A DNA stretch of 47,212 bases. Origin: Heterostelium multicystogenum (lineage: Eukaryota; Evosea; Eumycetozoa; Acytosteliales; Acytosteliaceae). This document shows positions 25,008 to 35,305 of the stretch, in pieces. The stretch lies in assembly GCA_003667245.1 (NCBI GenBank), contig RCNN01000143.1, positions 1-47,212 on the forward strand, read 5' to 3'. Position numbers and translations under genes: made by a program. Below the pieces are notes generated by a model, which did no database searches, was not told where the DNA came from, and worked only from the letters and a program-made list of their open reading frames with translations. The stretch's first letter is position 1, and each line of letters begins with the position of its first letter.

Positions 25008-25747
25008 TGTTCGATTTCCTCGATCAGAGTCCCTTCCGCGCCGCCGTGTACGATGTTCAGCAGGGCGCCGGGCTTGTTCATGTTAAATACGCGCAGCGGC
25101 ATCTTGTGGTCGCGGCACAAGCAAATTGCCGTCAGGTCCATCACGCCCAGCTTGCGATCCAGTACTTCATCATAAGTCAGATGATCGAACTTCTCGGCAT
25201 GCGGGTCTTTGAATGGGTCTGCAGTGTAGACACCGTCAACCTTGGTGGCCTTGAGCACCACGTCCGCGTTGATCTCGATACCACGCAGGCAAGCTGCCGA
25301 ATCGGTGGTAAAGAATGGGTTGCCGGTACCGGCCGCAAAAATCACGACTTCCTTGGCATCCAGGTGACGCATGGCCTTGCGACGATCATAGTGATCCGTT
25401 ACGCCAACCATGGAAATAGCCGACATCACGATCGCGGTGATATTGGCGCGCTCCAGCGCATCACGCATGGCCAGGGCGTTCATCACAGTGGCCAGCATGC
25501 CCATGTGGTCGCCTGTCACCCGATCCATGCCGGCAGCGCTGAGTGCCGCGCCACGGAACAGGTTGCCGCCGCCAATCACCAGACCGACCTGGACACCGAT
25601 ACCGACCAACTGGCCGACTTCCAGCGCCATGCGATCGAGTACTTTGGGATCGATCCCAAACTCTTCCGAGCCCATCAGGGCCTCGCCGCTAAGCTTGAGT
25701 AGAATGCGTTTATAGCGAGCCTGATGACCACTGCCCTGCTGAGCCAT
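25004..25747 (-). CDS. pyrH: uridylate kinase
   Basis: PyrH phosphorylates UMP to UDP; it is a hexameric amino-acid-kinase-fold enzyme. The intact 247-residue protein has [12 protein letters not shown] near residue 13, the glycine loop [10 protein letters not shown] near residue 57, and T-G-N-P-F-F-T-T-D near residue 140. The start codon is preceded by CAGGAGAGA, a good ribosome site. In the 211 bp between tsf and pyrH I see the tsf terminator but no convincing sigma70 promoter for pyrH. Confidence 0.96.
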   Translation of the reverse strand: MAQQGSGHQARYKRILLKLSGEALMGSEEFGIDPKVLDRMALEVGQLVGIGVQVGLVIGGGNLFRGAALSAAGMDRVTGDHMGMLATVMNALAMRDALERANITAIVMSAISMVGVTDHYDRRKAMRHLDAKEVVIFAAGTGNPFFTTDSAACLRGIEINADVVLKATKVDGVYTADPFKDPHAEKFDHLTYDEVLDRKLGVMDLTAICLCRDHKMPLRVFNMNKPGALLNIVHGGAEGTLIEEIEQ

Positions 25748-25902
25748 TGCGAATCTCTCCTGCGGCGTATTTTTTGAAAATTCTTGGCAAGCCGTTTACG
25801 GCCTGCGTTCACTCTAGCTTGACGCTGTCACAGCGCCATCGGAACACGGCTTTGTAAGCCAGTTCCAAAGGGAAACCAATAAAAATCGATCACCCCATTT
25901 GA

Positions 25903-25936
25903 AAAGAGGCTGCGCGCGTAAGCGGGCAGCCTCTTT
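25903..25936 (-). terminator. intrinsic terminator after tsf
   Basis: AAAGAGGCTGC (25903-25913) and GCAGCCTCTTT (25926-25936) form a perfect 11-bp stem with a 12-base loop. On the minus strand it ends in TTTT and lies 23 bp beyond the tsf stop. It probably ends most rpsB-tsf transcripts. Confidence 0.75.
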
Positions 25937-25958
25937 CGGGCGACAGTTAAAAACTGTC

Positions 25959-26823
25959 TTACTTCTTGGTGGCAGCCAGCTGGGCAGCAACTTCTTCAGC
26001 GAAGTTGTCGACCGGCTTCTCGATGCCGTCGCCTACTTTGTAGTAGGTGAAGGAAACGATTTCAGCACCGGCTTTCTTGGCCAGTTCGCCAACCTTGATT
26101 TCAGGGTTCTTGACGAACGCCTGCTCAACCAGGGAAGCCTCAGCCAGGAACTTGCTGATACGGCCCTTGACCATGTTTTTCAACGATGTTTTCAGGCTTG
26201 CCTTTGATTTTCTCTTCGTTCAGCTGCAGGAACACGGCTTTCTCGCGTTCGATGGCTTCAGCAGAAACTTCCGATGGCAGCAGGAATTCAGGGTTGCTGG
26301 CCGCTACGTGCATAGCGATGTCTTTGGCCAGTTCAACGTTGCCGCCTTTCAGGGCAACCACAACACCGATCTTGTTGCCGTGCAGGTAAGCACCCACAAC
26401 GTCACCTTCAACGCGGGTCAGGCGACGAATGTTAACGTTCTCGCCCACTTTACCCACCAGAACCAGACGATCAGCTTCTTGAGCTTCGATCAGCGGAGCG
26501 GCGTCGGTCAGCTTGTCAGCGAATGCTTTTTCAACGCTGGCAGCGACGAAGTTCTTGAAGTCGTCTTGCAGGGCCAGGAAGTCGGTCTGCGAGTTAACTT
26601 CCAGGATAACGGCCGATTTGCCGTCTTCCTTGATTGCGATGGCGCCTTCAGCAGCGACGTTGCCTGCTTTCTTGGCAGCCTTGATGGCGCCCGAAGCACG
26701 CATGTCATCAATGGCTTTTTCGATGTCGCCGCCGGCCTTGGTCAAGGCCTTTTTGCAATCCATCATGCCTTCGCCGGTACGCTCACGCAGTTCTTTAACC
26801 AACGCTGCAGTAATCTCTGCCAT
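25959..26823 (-). CDS. tsf: elongation factor Ts, one frameshift
   Basis: EF-Ts exchanges GDP for GTP on EF-Tu. The start M-A-E-I-T-A-A-L-V-K-E-L-R-E-R-T-G-E-G-M (26821-26823) is the family signature, preceded by AGAGGA. N-S-Q-T-D-F-L-A near residue 79 is the EF-Tu-contacting motif. A single extra base near 26178 (run of A on the coding strand) breaks the frame; the C-terminus then reads R-I-S-K-F-L-A-E to A-A-T-K-K. Corrected length is 287 residues. rpsB lies upstream in the same operon. Confidence 0.95.
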
Positions 26824-26960
26824 TTTCAAAATCCTCTTGGATAGGTTTTCAACCATTCCACCCGATTGAACGGGCGATCAATTCTTCCCGAACCACCCTT
26901 GTAGGCCGCTGCACGTTACAAATGTTGTAGCTGCGCTGCCGACAAATGGTTTTCGAGGTG

Positions 26961-26989
26961 GCAAAAAGGGGGCCAAGCCCCCTTTTTGC
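26961..26989 (-). terminator. strong hairpin between rpsB and tsf (attenuator/terminator)
   Basis: GCAAAAAGGGGGC (26961-26973) and GCCCCCTTTTTGC (26977-26989) form a perfect 13-bp stem with a 3-base loop. It lies 27 bp after the rpsB stop and 138 bp before tsf. Such an rpsB-tsf hairpin can lower tsf relative to rpsB. Confidence 0.75.
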
Positions 26990-27015
26990 TTACTGAGTCA
27001 ACGCCAAGGCGTCAG

Positions 27016-27753
27016 TTACTCAGCTGCAGCTACCGGAGCTTCTTCAACGAACTGCTCGGTACCGCCAGCAACGTGGTTGCGACCACGGATTACAGCGTCA
27101 GCCATCGAACCCATGTACAGCTGGATAGCGCGGATTGCGTCATCGTTGCCTGGGATGATGTAGTCAACGCCTTCCGGGCTGCTGTTGGTATCGACTACGC
27201 CGATAACCGGGATGCCCAGCTTGTTGGCTTCGGTGATCGCGATGCGCTCGTGATCAACGTCGATAACGAACAGTGCGTCAGGCAGACCGCCCATGTCCTT
27301 GATACCACCCAGGGAACGATCGAGCTTTTCCAGGTCGCGAGTGCGCATCAGCGCCTCTTTCTTGGTCAGCTTGGCGAAAGTACCGTCTTCGGCTTGCACT
27401 TCAAGGTCACGCAGACGCTTGATGGAAGCACGGATGGTTTTGAAGTTGGTCAGCATGCCGCCCAACCAGCGGTGATCGACGTACGGCGAACCGCAACGTG
27501 CTGCTTCTTCAGCAACGATCTTGCCAGCGGAACGCTTGGTGCCGACGAACAGAATCTTGTTTTTGCCCTGGGCCAGGCGCTCTACGAAAGTCAGAGCTTC
27601 GTTGAACATTGGCAGGGTTTTTTCAAGGTTGATGATGTGGATCTTGTTACGCGCGCCGAAAATGTATTTACCCATTTTCGGGTTCCAGTAACGGGTCTGG
27701 TGACCGAAGTGCACACCGGCCTTCAGCATATCGCGCATGTTGACTTGGGACAT
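27016..27753 (-). CDS. rpsB: 30S ribosomal protein S2
   Basis: S2 binds late to the head of the small subunit and is needed for S1 attachment. The intact 245-residue protein opens [20 protein letters not shown] and has the signature R-W-L-G-G-M-L-T-N near residue 96. The ATG at 27751-27753 is preceded by AAGGAAC. In gammaproteobacteria the rpsB-tsf operon is autoregulated by S2 acting on the leader; the 140-bp leader here would be the candidate site. Confidence 0.97.
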   Translation of the reverse strand: MSQVNMRDMLKAGVHFGHQTRYWNPKMGKYIFGARNKIHIINLEKTLPMFNEALTFVERLAQGKNKILFVGTKRSAGKIVAEEAARCGSPYVDHRWLGGMLTNFKTIRASIKRLRDLEVQAEDGTFAKLTKKEALMRTRDLEKLDRSLGGIKDMGGLPDALFVIDVDHERIAITEANKLGIPVIGVVDTNSSPEGVDYIIPGNDDAIRAIQLYMGSMADAVIRGRNHVAGGTEQFVEEAPVAAAE

Positions 27754-27892
27754 GATAGTTCCTTAATAAGTCGGGTTTGGCCTCCACGTATCCCAATGAC
27801 CAACCAGCGGCATTCGCCTCCGGCACCCAGGTCATCGTGTCGACACGTGTGTGGATTTAAGCTTTGCGGGGTATCCCCGGAAAGCGGCGCAT

Positions 27893-27921
27893 TTTATACC
27901 ACAGAGCTTGCAAAAACGAAA
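27893..27921 (-). promoter_or_regulatory. probable rpsB promoter
   Basis: On the minus strand TATAAA (27893-27898) is preceded at 17 bp by TTTCGT (27916-27921), a weak -35. Transcription would begin near 27886, giving a leader of about 130 bases that contains the CGGGG/CCCCG hairpin. Confidence 0.5.
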
Positions 27922-28037
27922 CCCGCAATCACATTTGCCGTCAGTCGCTTTTGCCTAAGCCTTTGAATAGAGCCAGAATGCCCCCATCCTTATAGACAGA
28001 AGCGATCGCCAGACGCTCATGGTTTCACCCTTGCGTC

Positions 28038-28046
28038 TGCTAGAAT
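28038..28046 (+). promoter_or_regulatory. probable map promoter, extended -10
   Basis: TG-C-TAGAAT (28038-28046) is an extended -10 element with no good -35 at the usual distance. Transcription would begin near 28053, leaving an 85-base leader before map. Confidence 0.5.
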
Positions 28047-28062
28047 CGCGTTTTTTTGGGCT

Positions 28063-28092
28063 TGTGCGAATTCTGCAACCTTTTGTCGCACA
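28063..28092 (+). other. hairpin in the map leader
   Basis: TGTGCGA (28063-28069) and TCGCACA (28086-28092) form a perfect 7-bp stem with a 16-base loop, starting about 10 bases after the inferred transcription start. Its function is unknown; 5'-end mRNA stabilisation is possible. Confidence 0.4.
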
Positions 28093-28139
28093 CCCGTAAA
28101 CCGTATTGATTTCAGCGCGTCGCGCTAGAGAGAGCCTGT

Positions 28140-28922
28140 ATGACCGTAACCCTCAAAACCGCCGAAGATATCGCTGGCATGCGTGTTGCCGGCAAACTGG
28201 CTGCCGACGTCCTGGAAATGATTGCCGAACACGTCAAGCCCGGCGTCACCACCGAAGCGCTGGACCGCATTTGCCACGACTATATCGTCGACGTGCAAAA
28301 GGCCATCCCTGCGCCGCTGAACTACAAGGGTTTCCCCAAGTCGATCTGCACCTCGATCAACCACGTGGTGTGCCACGGGATTCCCGGCGACAAGCCGCTG
28401 AAGGACGGCGACACCCTGAACATCGACGTCACCGTCATCAAGGACGGCTACCACGGCGACACCAGCCGCATGTTCCACGTCGGCACCGTGCCGGTCTGGG
28501 CCGAGCGCCTGTCGCAAGTCACCCAGGAATGCATGTACAAGGCCATTGAGATCGTCAAGCCTGGCTGCCGCCTGGGTGACATCGGTGAAATCATCCAGAA
28601 GCACGCTGAAAAGAACGGCTTCTCGGTGGTGCGCGAGTTCTGCGGCCACGGCATCGGCAAGGTGTTCCACGAAGAGCCACAGATCCTGCACTACGGCCGC
28701 GCCGGCACCGGCATGGAACTCAAGGCAGGCATGACCTTCACCATCGAGCCGATGATCAACCAGGGCAAGGCCGACACCAAGGTGCTGGGCGACGGCTGGA
28801 CCGCCATCACCAAGGACCGCAAGCTCTCGGCGCAGTGGGAACACACCCTGCTGGTGACCGACACCGGCTACGAGATCTTCACCCTGCGTGCTGACGACAC
28901 GATTCCCCGCGTTTCGGCGTAA
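28140..28922 (+). CDS. map: type I methionine aminopeptidase
   Basis: Map removes the initiator Met from nascent proteins. The intact 260-residue pita-bread-fold enzyme shows all five metal ligands: Asp96 (N-I-D-V), Asp107 (H-G-D-T-S), His170 (C-G-H-G-I-G), Glu203 (T-I-E-P-M) and Glu234 (Q-W-E-H-T). His78 (V-C-H-G-I-P) is the substrate-binding His. Length and lack of an N-terminal extension fit type Ia. It is followed by glnD after 62 bp, so the two probably share a transcript. Confidence 0.97.
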   Translation: MTVTLKTAEDIAGMRVAGKLAADVLEMIAEHVKPGVTTEALDRICHDYIVDVQKAIPAPLNYKGFPKSICTSINHVVCHGIPGDKPLKDGDTLNIDVTVIKDGYHGDTSRMFHVGTVPVWAERLSQVTQECMYKAIEIVKPGCRLGDIGEIIQKHAEKNGFSVVREFCGHGIGKVFHEEPQILHYGRAGTGMELKAGMTFTIEPMINQGKADTKVLGDGWTAITKDRKLSAQWEHTLLVTDTGYEIFTLRADDTIPRVSA

Positions 28923-28984
28923 TGTTTGCACCGGTTTTCTAATAGCGACGCTGTGACCCATAGATAGAAAGGAAAAACCGATCG

Positions 28985-31685
28985 ATGCCCCAGGTGGATC
29001 CCGAACTCTTCGACCGTGGCCAGTTCCAGGCGGAACTGGCACTGAAGGCCAGCCCCATCGCCGCCTTCAAGAAGGCCATTCGTCAGGCCCGCGAGGTGCT
29101 CGACGGGCGCTTTCGTACCGGCCGCGATATCCGCCGGCTGATCGAGGACCGCGCCTGGTTCGTCGACAACATCCTGCAAAAGGCCTGGGAACAGTTCAGC
29201 TGGAGTGAAGACGCCGATATCGCCCTGGTGGCGGTCGGCGGCTACGGTCGTGGCGAACTGCACCCCTACTCCGACATCGACCTGCTGATCTTGCTGGACA
29301 GCGCCGATCACGAGATCTTTCGCGACTCCATCGAGCGTTTTCTGACGCTGTTGTGGGACATCGGCCTGGAAGTCGGCCAAAGCGTACGCTCGGTGGACGA
29401 GTGCGCCCAGGAAGCCCGCGCCGACCTGACGGTGATCACCAACCTGATGGAAAGCCGCACCATCGCCGGCCCCGAGCGCCTGCGCCAGCGCATGCTGGAA
29501 GTCACCAGCACCGCGCACATGTGGCCAAGCAAGGACTTCTTCCTGGCCAAGCGTGCCGAGCAGAAAGCCCGGCACCACAAGTACAACGACACCGAATACA
29601 ACCTGGAACCCAACGTCAAAGGCTCCCGGGCGGGCTGCGGGACATCCAGACGATTTTGTGGGTCGCCCGTCGCCAGTACGGCACCCTGAACCTGCGCGCC
29701 CTGGCCGGGAAGGCTTCCTGGTAGAGAGCGAAAACGCCCTGCTGGCCTCCTCCAGGAATTCCTGTGGAAAGTGCGCTACGCGCTTCACATGCTGGCCGGG
29801 CGCTCCGAAGACCGCCTGCTGTTCGACCACCAGCGCTCCATCGCCACCCTGCTGGGGTTTGAAGGCGAAGACGCGAAGACCAGCATCGAAAGTTTCATGC
29901 AGCAGTACTACCGCGTGGTGATGAGCATTGCCCAGCTCAGCGACCTGATCATCCAGCACTTCGAAGAAGTGATCCTGGCCCCGGAAGACGAAGCACCGCC
30001 GCAGCCGATCAACGCGCGCTTCCAGCTCCACGATGGCTATATCGAGGCACGCAACGACAACGTGTTCCAAACGCACGCCGTTCGCCATGCTGGAAATCTT
30101 CGTGTTGATGGCCCAGCAGCCGGAAATCAAGGGCGTACGCGCCGACACCATTCGCCTGCTGCGGGAAAAACCGTCACCTGATCGACGACGATTTCCGCCA
30201 CGACATCCGCAATACCAGCCTGTTTATCGAGCTGTTCAAGTGCAAGATCGGCATCCACCGCAACCTGCGGCGCATGAACCGCTACGGGATCCTGGGGCGC
30301 TACCTGCCGGAGTTCGGCTTTATCGTCGGGCAGATGCAGCACGACCTGTTCCACATCTACACGGTGGACGCCCACACCCTGAACCTGATCAAGCACCTGC
30401 GTAAGTTGCAGTACACCCAGGTGTCAGAGAAATTCCGCTGGCCAGCAAGCTCATGGCGCGTCTGCCCAAGCCGGAATTGATCTACCTCGCCGGCCTGTAC
30501 CACGACATCGGCAAGGGCCGGCACGGTGATCACTCGGAAATTGGCGCAGTGGACGCCGAAGCGTTCTGCCAGCGTCACCAGTTGCCGCTGTGGGACAGCC
30601 GCCTGATCGTGTGGCTGGTGCAGAACCACCTGGTGATGTCCACCACCGCCCAGCGCAAGGACTTGTCCGACCCGCAGGTGATCCACGATTTTGCCCAGGC
30701 CGTCGGCGATGAAACCCGCCTCGACTACCTGTACGTGCTCACCGTGTCCGACATCAACGCCACCAACCCGACGCTGTGGAACTCCTGGCGCGCCAGCCTG
30801 TTGCGCCAGCTCTACACCGAGACCAAGCGCGCGCTGCGTCGCGGCCTGGAGAACCCGGTGGACCGCGAAGAACAGATCCGCCGCACCCAAAGCGCGGCCC
30901 TGGATATTCTGGTGCGTGGCGGCAATGACCCGGACGACGTCGAGCAACTCTGGTCGCAACTGGGAGACGACTACTTCCTGCGCCACACCGCCGGCGACGT
31001 GGCCTGGCACAGCGACGCGATCCTGCAGCAGCCGGCCGATGGCGGCCCACTGGTGCTGATCAAGGAAACCACCCAGCGCGAGTTCGAGGGTGGCACCCAG
31101 ATCTTCATCTACGCGCCCGACCAGCACGACTTCTTCGCCGTGACCGTGGCGGCGATGGACCAGCTCAACCTGAACATTCACGACGCCCGGGTCATCACCT
31201 CCAGCAGCCAGTTCACACTCGACACCTACATCGTGCTCGACACAGAAGGCGAGTCCATCGGCGACAACCCGGAGCGGGTGAAAAAGATCCGCAAAGGCCT
31301 GACCGACGCGCTGCGCAATCCTGACGACTACCCGACCATCATCCAGCGTCGGGTACCGCGCCAGCTCAAGCACTTTGCTTTTGCCCCCGAGGTGACCATC
31401 CACAACGACGCCCAGCGCCCGGTGACGGTGCTGGAACTCAGCGCGCCGGACCGCCCGGGCCTGCTGGCACGGATCGGCACGATATTCCTGGAGTTCGACC
31501 TGTCGTTGCAGAACGCCAAGATTGCGACCCTGGGCGAGCGGGTGGAAGACGTGTTCTTCATTACCGATGCCGACAACCAGCCGCTTTCCGACCCTGAACT
31601 GTGCCGACGCTTGCAGGAAGCCATCGTCCAGCAGTTGAGCGTCAATCAGGAGACCGGCGTCGAGATGTCACGCTTGAGCATCTGA
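28985..31685 (+). CDS. glnD: PII uridylyltransferase/uridylyl-removing enzyme, multiply frameshifted
   Basis: GlnD senses glutamine and adds or removes UMP on PII proteins, setting the nitrogen response. The nucleotidyltransferase domain has [15 protein letters not shown] (near 29236). The HD domain has [14 protein letters not shown] (near 30500). Two ACT domains occupy the C-terminus ([10 protein letters not shown] near 31450). The start at 28985 follows AGAAAGGAAA. Breaks lie near 29625, 29710, 29752, 30070, 30168 and 30440; the last 400 residues are clean. The span fits about 899 residues, normal for the family. Confidence 0.93.
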
Positions 31686-31731
31686 CCGACCGCCCATTTT
31701 CAGCTTCCAATGAATTGAACGAGATTTATCG

Positions 31732-32932
31732 ATGAACAACGCCCTGAACCAGCTGCAGCCCTACCCGTTCGAGAAATTGCGCGTCCTGCTGGGCAGCGTC
31801 ACGCCGAACCCGGACAAACGCCCCATCGCCCTGTCCATCGGTGAGCCGAAGCACAAATCCCCGCAGTTTTGTCGCCGAGGCGCTGGCCAACAACCTGGAC
31901 CAGATGGCGGTGTACCCCACCACCCTGGGCATTCCCGCCCTGCGCGAAGCCATTGGCGCCTGGTGTGAACGCCGTTTCAGCGTGCCCAAGGGCTGGCTTG
32001 ACCCGGCGCGCAACATCCTGCCGGTGAACGGCACCCGTGAAGCGCTGTTCGCCTTCACCCAGACCGTGGTAAACCGCGGCGACGACGCGCTGGTGGTCAG
32101 CCCGAACCCGTTCTACCAGATCTACGAAGGGGCTGCGTTCCTCGCCGGGGCCAAGCCGCATTACCTGCCGTGCCTGGATGAAAACGGCTTCAACCCGGAT
32201 TTCGACGCGGTATCGCCGGACATCTGGAAACGCTGCCAGATCCTGTTCCTGTGCTCGCCAGGCAACCCCACCGGTGCACTGATTCCCGTCGCCACCCTGA
32301 AAAAGCTGATCGCCCTGGCTGACGAATACGACTTCGTGATCGCCGCCGACGAGTGCTACAGCGAGCTGTACTTCGACGAACAAAACCCCGCCGCCGGGCC
32401 TGCTCAGCGCCTGCGTGGAACTGGGCCGCCAGGACTTCAAGCGTTGCGTGGTGTTCCACAGCCTGTCCAAGCGCTCCAACCTGCCGGGCCTGCGTTCGGG
32501 CTTTGTGGCCGGTGACGCCGATATCCTCAAGGGCTTCCTGCTGTACCGCACCTACCACGGTTGCGCGATGCCGGTGCAAACCCAACTGGCGAGCATTGCT
32601 GCCTGGCAGGACGAAGCCCACGTGCAGGCCAACCGTGACCTGTACCGGGAGAAGTTCGATGCGGTGCTGGCGATCCTGAAGCCGGTGCTGGACGTGCAAA
32701 ACCCGGACGGCGGCTTCTACCTGTGGCCGAATGTGAAGGGCGACGATGCGGCGTTCTGCCGGGACTTGTTCGTGGAAGAACACGTGACCGTGGTACCGGC
32801 TCGTACCTGTCGCGGGAAGTGGACGGGGTCAACCCGGGCGTCGGGCGTGTGCGCCTGGCGCTGGTCGCGCCGCTGGCGGAGTGCGTGGAAGCGGCGACGC
32901 GGATTCGCGACTTTATTACCCGCAATAAATAA
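31732..32932 (+). CDS. dapC: N-succinyldiaminopimelate aminotransferase, frameshifted
   Basis: DapC is a PLP aminotransferase of the succinylase route to lysine and meso-diaminopimelate. It starts M-N-N-A-L-N-Q-L-Q-P-Y-P-F-E-K-L. Class I aminotransferase features are S-P-N-P-F-Y-Q-I-Y, S-P-G-N-P-T-G, A-A-D-E-C-Y-S-E-L and the PLP lysine in H-S-L-S-K-R-S-N-L-P-G. The end is R-D-F-I-T-R-N-K with TAA at 32930-32932. Breaks lie near 31868, 32396 and 32803. Corrected length is about 399 residues. Position after glnD and near dapD and dapE supports DapC over other aminotransferases. Confidence 0.9.
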
Positions 32933-32942
32933 CTGCGCTGAA

Positions 32943-33034
32943 TGTGGCGAGGGAGCTTGCTCCCGCTGGAGTGCGCAGCGCTCCCGCTTTTGGGGCCGCT
33001 ACGCAGCCCAGCGGGAGCAAGCTCCCTCGCCACA
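32943..33034. repeat. REPIN-type inverted repeat, second family, between dapC and antiporter stops
   Basis: TGTGGCGAGGGAGCTTGCTC... (32943-32969) and its exact 27-base reverse complement (33008-33034) flank a 38-base centre. The arms also fold on themselves (GGGAGC/GCTCCC). The element fills most of the 118 bp between the convergent stops. Confidence 0.9.
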
Positions 33035-33050
33035 AGCAAGCACCGCGGTG

Positions 33051-34694
33051 TTATTTGATATGACCCAGATTCGCCTCGCTCATATCCAGATCCGCCAACA
33101 CCTCCCGTAGCACATCATCACCAATCTGATGGTGACGGCTCAGGCTATACAGTTCCAGACGCTGCGCCCGCAGGGCCTTGAGCCGCAACTTGCGCTCCAG
33201 TTGATCCATCTGCAACGCCAGCGCCTGGGCTTCGGTCGAATCGTTGAAACACTTCAGTTGATGACGATACTCCGACATCAACCGCGCCTTGAGCTCGGTG
33301 GCCAAGGCTGCCTGGGCGGCATCCTGGGTGCAGCTTCAGCGGGTTCTTCGGCTTCCAGGGCATGGATAGCAGCCACGGCGGTCTTCTTCCAGGCCTCGCG
33401 CACTTCATTGTGGCGTTTCTCATCCGGGCTCTTCTCGATGCCGCGTAACAGCAGCGGCAAAGCGATGCAGGCCGCGACGAGCGAAAGCAGGATCACACCG
33501 GCGGCGATGAAGATCAGCAGGTCGCGCTCGGGAAAATCCTGCCCCGGCGCAAGCAGTAACGGTACCGACATCACACCCGCCAGGGTCACGGCACCGCGTA
33601 CGCCACCGACGGTCAGCAACCAGCAGGACCGCGCGGTGGGCACCAGCGTCAGCTCACTTTTCCCACGAAATCCGGCGCAATAAACCCGACAGTCGCCAGA
33701 TGCTTTGCACCCAGATAAACCGCAACACCACCAGCACCAGGAAATCGCGATCACGTCCAGGCAGCGATACAACAAGGTCGGCCACAGCGTCGGCTCGTGA
33801 CTGACCACCGCCTTGATGATGTCAGGCAGTTGCAGGCCCAGCAGCAGGAAGATCAAGCCGTTGAACGCAAACTCCAGCAGCGACCAGACGCTGCGGTTGA
33901 GCAACCGGGTGCTGGTCTGGCGCGGCAGCAGGTCGAGCCAGCTTTGCATCATGCCCGCAGCCACCGCCGACAGGATGCCCGAGGCGCCAAGGCGTTCCGC
34001 CAGCACGTAGGCGGCGAATGGCAGCAACAACATGAACACCACGTGCGTCGCCGGGTCGTCCCAGCCCCGGGCGATCATCCAGGCACGCAGGCGGCCCACC
34101 AGCCAGCTCAACGCCACACCGACCGCCAGGCCACCCACGGCCACCAGCACAAAGGTGAGGCTCGCATCCGCCAGCGAGAACACGCCGGTCAGCGCCGCCG
34201 CCAGGGCGAACTTGAAGGTCACCAGGCCCGAGGCATCATTCATCAACGCCTCGCCCTGGAGCATGTGCATCAGTGGCGTCGGCAACCGATTCTGGGAAAT
34301 GGCTGACACCGCCACGGCATCCGTCGGCGACAACACGGCCGCCAGGGCGAAGGCCACCGGCAGGGGAATACTCCGGCAACAACCAGTGAATGAAGTAACC
34401 GGCCCCCACCACCGTAAACAGCACCAACCCCACCGCCAGCGTCAGGATCGGCCCGCGCAGGCGCCACAATTCACGCTTGGGCATGCGCCAGCCATCAGAG
34501 AACAGCAGCGGCGGCAGAAACAGGAAAAGAAACAACTCAGGGTCCAGGGCGACATGCAGCCCCAGGGTCGGCCAGGCCAGCAACGCACCGGCGGCGATCT
34601 GCACCAGTGGCAACGGCAGTGGGATCACACGCCCGACAAGGCGCGAAACGCTGACCAGCATCAGCAGGATAAGTACGGTGTAGGCGGTTTGCAT
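33051..34694 (-). CDS. CPA1-type Na+/H+ antiporter, frameshifted
   Basis: This is an inner-membrane cation/proton antiporter of the CPA1 (NhaP/NHE) family. The start M-Q-T-A-Y-T-V-L-I-L-L-M-L-V (34692-34694) begins the first of about 12 hydrophobic spans. S-P-T-D-A-V-A-V-S and G-E-A-L-M-N-D-A-S-G-L-V carry the acidic residues typical of ion binding, and G-G-V-R-G-A-V-T-L-A-G is the later conserved helix. A cytoplasmic charged tail (L-E-R-K-L-R-L-K-A-L-R-A-Q-R) ends N-L-G-H-I-K. Breaks lie near 34375, in 33750-33660 (two that cancel), and near 33325. Span fits about 547 residues. Na+ as against K+ specificity cannot be told from sequence. Confidence 0.85.
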
Positions 34695-34856
34695 AACGCG
34701 GGATTCCCAGACAATCAACTTGCAACAACACACATCAGGCAACAACTCGCCGTTGAAGTGCCATATTAGCCGCCTATGCTGCGCGATGGCCTTTGCACAA
34801 AAGTCGCACACGAGCAAAACGTAAGTGTGACGAGCGGCGCCGAAAGCCGCTGGCCA

Positions 34857-34865
34857 TGGCATAAT
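34857..34865 (+). promoter_or_regulatory. possible yffB promoter, extended -10
   Basis: TG-G-CATAAT (34857-34865) resembles an extended -10 element about 40 bp before the inferred TTG start. No recognisable -35 is present. The 213-bp region is divergent between the antiporter and yffB. Confidence 0.35.
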
Positions 34866-34907
34866 CCGTGACCTTTAATCTGCGTGAGCCCAAAGGGGGG
34901 CAATTCC

Positions 34908-35272
34908 TTGACCGCTTCAAGCAAAACGTTGCACCTTTTCGGCATCAAAGCCTGCGACACACATGAAAAAGGCGCGCACCTGGCTCGATGAGCACGCTAT
35001 CCAGTATGAGTTTCATGACTACAAGACGGCCGGTATCGACCGCGAACACTTGACCCAATGGTGCAATGAGCACGGTTGGCAGGTGGTTTTGAACCGTGCG
35101 GGCACCACCTTTCGCAAACTCGAAGACGAACGCAAAGCCGATCTCGACCAAGCGAAAGCCATTGAATTGATGCTCGCGCAACCCTCGATGATCAAGCGCC
35201 CGGTGCTTGATCTCGGTGACAAAAACCCTGATTGGCTTCAAGCCAGATAGCTATTCGGCGGCCCTCAAGTAG
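34908..35272 (+). CDS. yffB: ArsC/Spx-family protein YffB-like, two frameshifts
   Basis: A small thioredoxin-fold protein of the ArsC/Spx family, often encoded next to dapD; its substrate is not established. Upstream of the obvious frame (34963) lies L-H-L-F-G-I-K-A-C-D-T, with the family's single N-terminal Cys, separated by one extra base at 34956-34961. I place the start at TTG 34908-34910, behind AAAGGGGGG. A second extra A at 35221-35225 makes the given frame end early; the expected frame ends T-L-I-G-F-K-P-D-S-Y-S-A-A-L-K with TAG at 35270-35272. Corrected size is about 120 residues. An AUG start lost to a base error cannot be excluded. Confidence 0.82.
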
Positions 35273-35305
35273 GCCAGCCCACTCCATTTTTGTAGAGGTA
35301 ACAGC

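Larger units (their letters stand above)
27754..28139. other. divergent rpsB/map intergenic region
   Basis: This is the only stretch above 300 bp without a gene. It holds the rpsB promoter and leader (left part), the map promoter near 28041, and a leader hairpin at 28063-28092. A small palindrome CGGGG-TAT-CCCCG lies at 27867-27879 in the rpsB leader. No coding signal is visible. Confidence 0.7.

Noticed and set aside
27754..28139. Small RNA or tRNA gene in the rpsB/map gap
   Set aside because: No cloverleaf, no independent promoter-terminator pair; the hairpin at 28063-28092 is better explained as part of the map leader.
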